Source of the DNA: UBA2256 sp964453055
GTDB lineage: Bacteria; Spirochaetota; Spirochaetia; Treponematales; Rectinemataceae
Assembly: GCA_964453055.1 (NCBI GenBank)
Contig: CAYVOD010000072.1
Coordinates: 1-8,577 of the forward strand
Reading direction: 5' to 3'
DNA: 8,577 nt
Position numbers and translations under genes: made by a program. Below the pieces are notes generated by a model. It was not told where the DNA came from. It did no database searches and saw nothing but the letters and a program-made list of their open reading frames with translations. Shown piece by piece: positions 6,787-8,577 of the stretch; the stretch's first letter is position 1, and every line of letters begins with the position of its first letter.

Positions 6787-6843
6787 GGCTGCTAAGGGGA
6801 GGTCCCAAGGGGCTTTCCTAAAAGAGTTCTTTTGTATTCTATT

Positions 6844-6884
6844 AAGGCGGGGCCTGCTTTAAAAAAGCGACCTCCGCCTTTTTT
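6844..6884 (+). terminator. Rho-independent terminator after the M19 remnant
   Basis: AAGGCGG at 6844-6850 pairs with CCGCCTT at 6874-6880. An inner helix GCTTT/AAAGC (6856-6860 with 6864-6868) extends the stem, and a T tract runs to 6884. The position, 57 bases after the M19 stop and before the ttcA Shine-Dalgarno site, fits a rightward terminator. This suggests the remnant once was a real transcription unit. Confidence 0.8.
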
Positions 6885-6894
6885 GTTGGCATGC

Positions 6895-6910
6895 AAGGAG
6901 CTCCGCGCTG
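6895..6910 (+). promoter_or_regulatory. Shine-Dalgarno sequence and candidate CTG start of ttcA
   Basis: AAGGAG (6895-6900) stands 7 bases before a CTG at 6908-6910 that is in frame with ttcA, with no stop between. No ATG, GTG or TTG occurs in this frame until GTG 7016, which itself has no ribosome binding site. The non-standard CTG start is an inference. Confidence 0.4.
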
Positions 6911-7015
6911 AGTAGTGACAAAGACATAAGGACATATTTTTCCGAATCGAAGGTCGATACCGCAGCCCAGGGGAGGGAAGCCAGGCGCCTGTCCTCCAAT
7001 GGGCCTGTCGCGGCT

Positions 7016-7765
7016 GTGGACAAGCTTGTCGAGGTGGCGCTGCGACGTTATGCCATGATAGAGAAGGGCGATAGGATATTGCTGGCCGTGTCGGGGGGCA
7101 AGGATTCGATGGCCCTGGCCTGCGATCTGGGGGCTAAGCGGCGCTGGTGGCCTGTCGGTTACGAACTTAAGGCCCTGCACATAGCCACGGAATTCGGAGA
7201 TCCCTCTACGCCTTCCACCCTGTCTTCGCTCTTGGATTCCTGGGATATCCCCTTCGAAACGCTGCGGATTGCTGTTCAAGGTCGCCTGAAACCTGGGCGT
7301 TCGATGAACTGCTATTGGTGTTCCACCCAGCGGAGAACCGAGCTCATCCGCTACGCCATGGAACATGGATTCAACAAAATCGCCCTGGGGCACCATCTGG
7401 ACGACGCTGTGGAGACCCTGCTGATGAATATGCTGTATAAGGGCGAGATAGGCGGGATGCTCCCGCTCCTGCGCTACAGGAAATATCCGCTTTCGATCAT
7501 TCGGCCCTTGGTTCTCTGCGAGGAGCGCCAGCTGATCGAGTACGGGAAGGAAAGGGGCTACATGTCGACGGTATGCACCTGCGGCTATGGAAGCGAGTCG
7601 AAGCGCCGGGAAGTCCGCTCCAGGGTGGCCGTGCTTACCGGCAACTCCGGAAGGCTCAAGCGCAGGCTTTTCGAATCGACGAGCAACATCAATTTCGAGT
7701 ATCTGCCCGGCGGCCAGGCTTTTTCGGTCTCTATGCCAAGCCCGTCCGACGACGGCGAAGTTTAA
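7016..7765 (+). CDS. ttcA: TtcA-type tRNA 2-thiocytidine biosynthesis protein
   Basis: A cytoplasmic ATP-dependent tRNA thiolase of the TtcA/TilS PP-loop family. TtcA adenylates and thiolates cytidine 32 of certain tRNAs using a [4Fe-4S] cluster. Seen here: the PP-loop SGGKDS at 26-31, the CxxC pair C99/C102 (NCYWCS), GHHLDD at 125-130, and C187/C189 in VCTCGYGS, where C189 matches the third cluster ligand of E. coli TtcA (Cys222). The presence of all three cysteines argues for TtcA rather than the lysidine synthetase TilS. The tail (GGQAFSV and after) is poorly conserved. The start shown is GTG at 7016. An in-frame CTG at 6908 with a good AAGGAG would add 36 residues (SSDKDIRTYFSESK and on). 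The family usually has a short N-terminal helix before the PP-loop, which the 7016 start already supplies. The stop overlaps that of the convergent TrpR-family gene. Confidence 0.88.
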   Translation: MDKLVEVALRRYAMIEKGDRILLAVSGGKDSMALACDLGAKRRWWPVGYELKALHIATEFGDPSTPSTLSSLLDSWDIPFETLRIAVQGRLKPGRSMNCYWCSTQRRTELIRYAMEHGFNKIALGHHLDDAVETLLMNMLYKGEIGGMLPLLRYRKYPLSIIRPLVLCEERQLIEYGKERGYMSTVCTCGYGSESKRREVRSRVAVLTGNSGRLKRRLFESTSNINFEYLPGGQAFSVSMPSPSDDGEV

Positions 7766-8103
7766 TCCTCTCCCCAGTCCCCCGATTCGTCGTCTGGGAG
7801 ATCCCGTCCGGTCTTGTCCTTGAGCCTGTCCAGCAGAACCCTGAAGGCCGCCCCTTCTTTTTTGAGTTCCCGCGAGCCCCGGGTGATCTTGCACAGGGAT
7901 AAACCCAATTCCTCCGCCACCTTCCGCTGCGGTTTCCCTTCGGCCAGGCGTTTCACCAGGGCCCAGCGCTTGGCCATTTCATCGGCTTCCGATGGAGTGA
8001 AAAGCGAATAGAGGAAATTCTCGATCAGATTCGCGTCGGCGCCTTCCAGGGCGAGGGCTATTTCCCTCATATTCCGGCGCATAAGTTCGGGGTTCCGCTG
8101 CAT
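7762..8103 (-). CDS. TrpR-family transcriptional regulator
   Basis: A 113-residue DNA-binding protein of the Trp repressor family. It aligns without gaps to the core of E. coli TrpR: FLYSLFTPSEADEMAKRW at 30-47 matches LNLMLTPDEREALGTRV, and the helix-turn-helix with the second helix ending KITRGS at 72-77 matches TITRGS. Of the tryptophan-pocket residues, Thr44, Arg54 and Arg84 of E. coli are kept (T36, R46, R75), but Ser88 is Glu (E79). The protein is likely a helical dimer; whether its ligand is tryptophan is uncertain. The acidic tail DDESGDWGED is extra. No trp genes are nearby, so a trpR symbol is not given. The start at 8103 has no Shine-Dalgarno sequence; TATAGT lies six bases upstream, so the transcript may be leaderless. 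ATG at 8082 is an alternative. The gene is convergent with ttcA, sharing two stop-codon bases. Confidence 0.82.
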   Translation of the reverse strand: MQRNPELMRRNMREIALALEGADANLIENFLYSLFTPSEADEMAKRWALVKRLAEGKPQRKVAEELGLSLCKITRGSRELKKEGAAFRVLLDRLKDKTGRDLPDDESGDWGED

Positions 8104-8109
8104 GCTACA

Positions 8110-8115
8110 ACTATA
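8110..8115 (-). promoter_or_regulatory. Candidate -10 box of the TrpR-family gene
   Basis: TATAGT on the - strand ends six bases before the ATG at 8103, which would place the transcript start at or next to the start codon. No convincing -35 box is seen. The overlapping + strand reads TATACT, so the direction is not certain. Confidence 0.3.
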
Positions 8116-8222
8116 CTACAAAACTTCCTTCCGAGCGACCCATCATGACCCTATGGCCGCGATCTTCGCACCCCGGCGGATGAGGCATGAGCCTCCCGAT
8201 TCCTTTCACCCCCTTTATTTGC

Positions 8223-8228
8223 TATACT
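8223..8228 (+). promoter_or_regulatory. Candidate -10 box of the exported sensor-like gene
   Basis: TATACT ends 11 bases before the ATG at 8240, implying a leader of only a few bases. No Shine-Dalgarno sequence lies before that ATG. The -35 region (about 8200-8205, TTCCTT) is weak. Confidence 0.35.
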
Positions 8229-8239
8229 TGCCCGCAAAC

Positions 8240-8577
8240 ATGAAAAGTACGGCGGCCTTGTTAGTCTTCGCGGCGATCTTCTCACTCCCGGCCTTCGCGC
8301 AGAACGAATGGCCGCAGGAATCGACAAGCCAAAAATCCTCGAATATCTTGCAGGTTCAGGAGATGGCGGAACTCTATGCCGCCGCCGATTCGGCCCTGAC
8401 CGTGGAACAGCTGGCGGCCCGGGAGGGAGCCAGGCTTTTTTCCCCCGCAGGGGGGCACGCGATAGTGGTGGGCGCGAATCATCCCGTGGTTTGGCTCAGG
8501 TTCAGGCTGCCCGAGGCTCTGGGGCTGGCGAGGGCGGGAGAGGAGGCGGATAGGGAGGGGAGAAAAAGCCCGGCCGC
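8240..8577 (+). CDS. Exported protein, possibly 7TMR-DISM-type sensor (N-terminal part, runs off the window)
   Basis: The frame opens at ATG 8240 and stays open to the end of the window (112 codons). Residues 1-20 are a clear signal peptide (MKSTAALLVFAAIFSLPAFA, with cleavage likely after AFA). After a Ser/Gln-rich linker, residues about 43-100 read QEMAELYAAADSALTVEQL, then FSPAGGHAIVVGANHPVVWLRFRL. The pattern of a short helix or strand, F.P, then a strand ending in P-V-x-W-L-R-F-x-L is what I expect of the extracellular domain (7TMR-DISMED2) that starts 7TMR-DISM receptors, usually followed by seven helices and a GGDEF, histidine kinase or phosphatase output. The match is by eye only and the diagnostic part lies outside the window. 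No Shine-Dalgarno sequence is seen. The gene is divergent from the TrpR-family gene across 136 bases. Confidence 0.6.
   Translation, partial: MKSTAALLVFAAIFSLPAFAQNEWPQESTSQKSSNILQVQEMAELYAAADSALTVEQLAAREGARLFSPAGGHAIVVGANHPVVWLRFRLPEALGLARAGEEADREGRKSPA

Noticed and set aside
6835..6840. TATTCT as a -10 box giving ttcA an attenuator-like promoter-hairpin-gene layout
   Set aside because: No supporting -35 box was found, and the hairpin is explained more simply as the terminator of the M19 remnant.
6891..6911. Six-codon leader peptide (MQGAPR) before ttcA
   Set aside because: It has no ribosome binding site of its own and no regulatory codons. It overlaps the Shine-Dalgarno site of ttcA by chance.
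6842..7894. 350-codon frame on the - strand covering the terminator and ttcA
   Set aside because: It runs antisense through a TtcA gene with all its motifs and overlaps both a terminator and the TrpR-family gene. The product is Gly/Arg/Pro-rich without recognisable domains.
8104..8130. Possible trp-operator-like palindrome before the TrpR-family gene
   Set aside because: GTAGTATAGTTGTAG has some symmetry but does not match the CTAG-centred E. coli trp operator, and the half-sites are too short to be convincing.
8182..8195. GAGGC-ATGA-GCCTC hairpin in the divergent intergenic region
   Set aside because: A 5-bp stem without a T tract on either strand; too small to call a terminator or an operator.

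Overview
This is an 8.6-kb piece of a GC-rich bacterial chromosome, probably from a draft or metagenome assembly because it holds a run of exactly 100 Ns. The envelope looks diderm. A spirochaete is my best guess, with low confidence. It rests on a lipoprotein signal whose lipobox (Leu-Phe-Ser-Cys) is looser than the enterobacterial consensus, a TrpR-family regulator (a family I know mainly from gammaproteobacteria, chlamydiae and spirochaetes), and an apparent 7TMR-DISM type sensor.

Left third (1-3661, + strand): an oligopeptide/dipeptide ABC importer operon, oppB-oppC-oppD-oppF, with Shine-Dalgarno sites before oppC and oppD. The substrate-binding protein gene is not in the window. The two ATPase genes are each cut by the assembly gap at 2983-3082. 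They read through in frame only because of the arbitrary gap size. The operon ends at a strong hairpin terminator that faces, and shares sequence with, the terminator of the next gene.

Middle (3748-6420, - strand): a ~597-residue surface lipoprotein with an N-terminal beta-type module, three SdrD-B/Cna-B-like repeats with calcium-binding-type Asp loops, and a C-terminal GYWK...YNN domain. It has its own AT-rich promoter region containing a duplicated 11-bp sequence. Upstream of it lies a 200-residue membrane protein with two membrane segments and no good start signal.

Right third (6436-8577): the C-terminal remnant of an M19 membrane dipeptidase, missing its metal-binding half, then a terminator, then a TtcA-type tRNA thiolase. 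The TtcA gene is convergent with a TrpR-family regulator on the - strand and shares stop-codon bases with it. The window ends inside an exported protein that resembles the start of a 7TMR-DISM sensor.

The genes form several independent units (peptide import, surface lipoprotein, tRNA modification, regulation, sensing) rather than one pathway. No RNA genes, CRISPR arrays or insertion sequences were seen. The points most worth following are the modular lipoprotein and its promoter repeats, the apparent breakpoint near 6383-6436, the altered ligand pocket of the TrpR homologue, the helical insertion in OppC, and the unusual start of ttcA.
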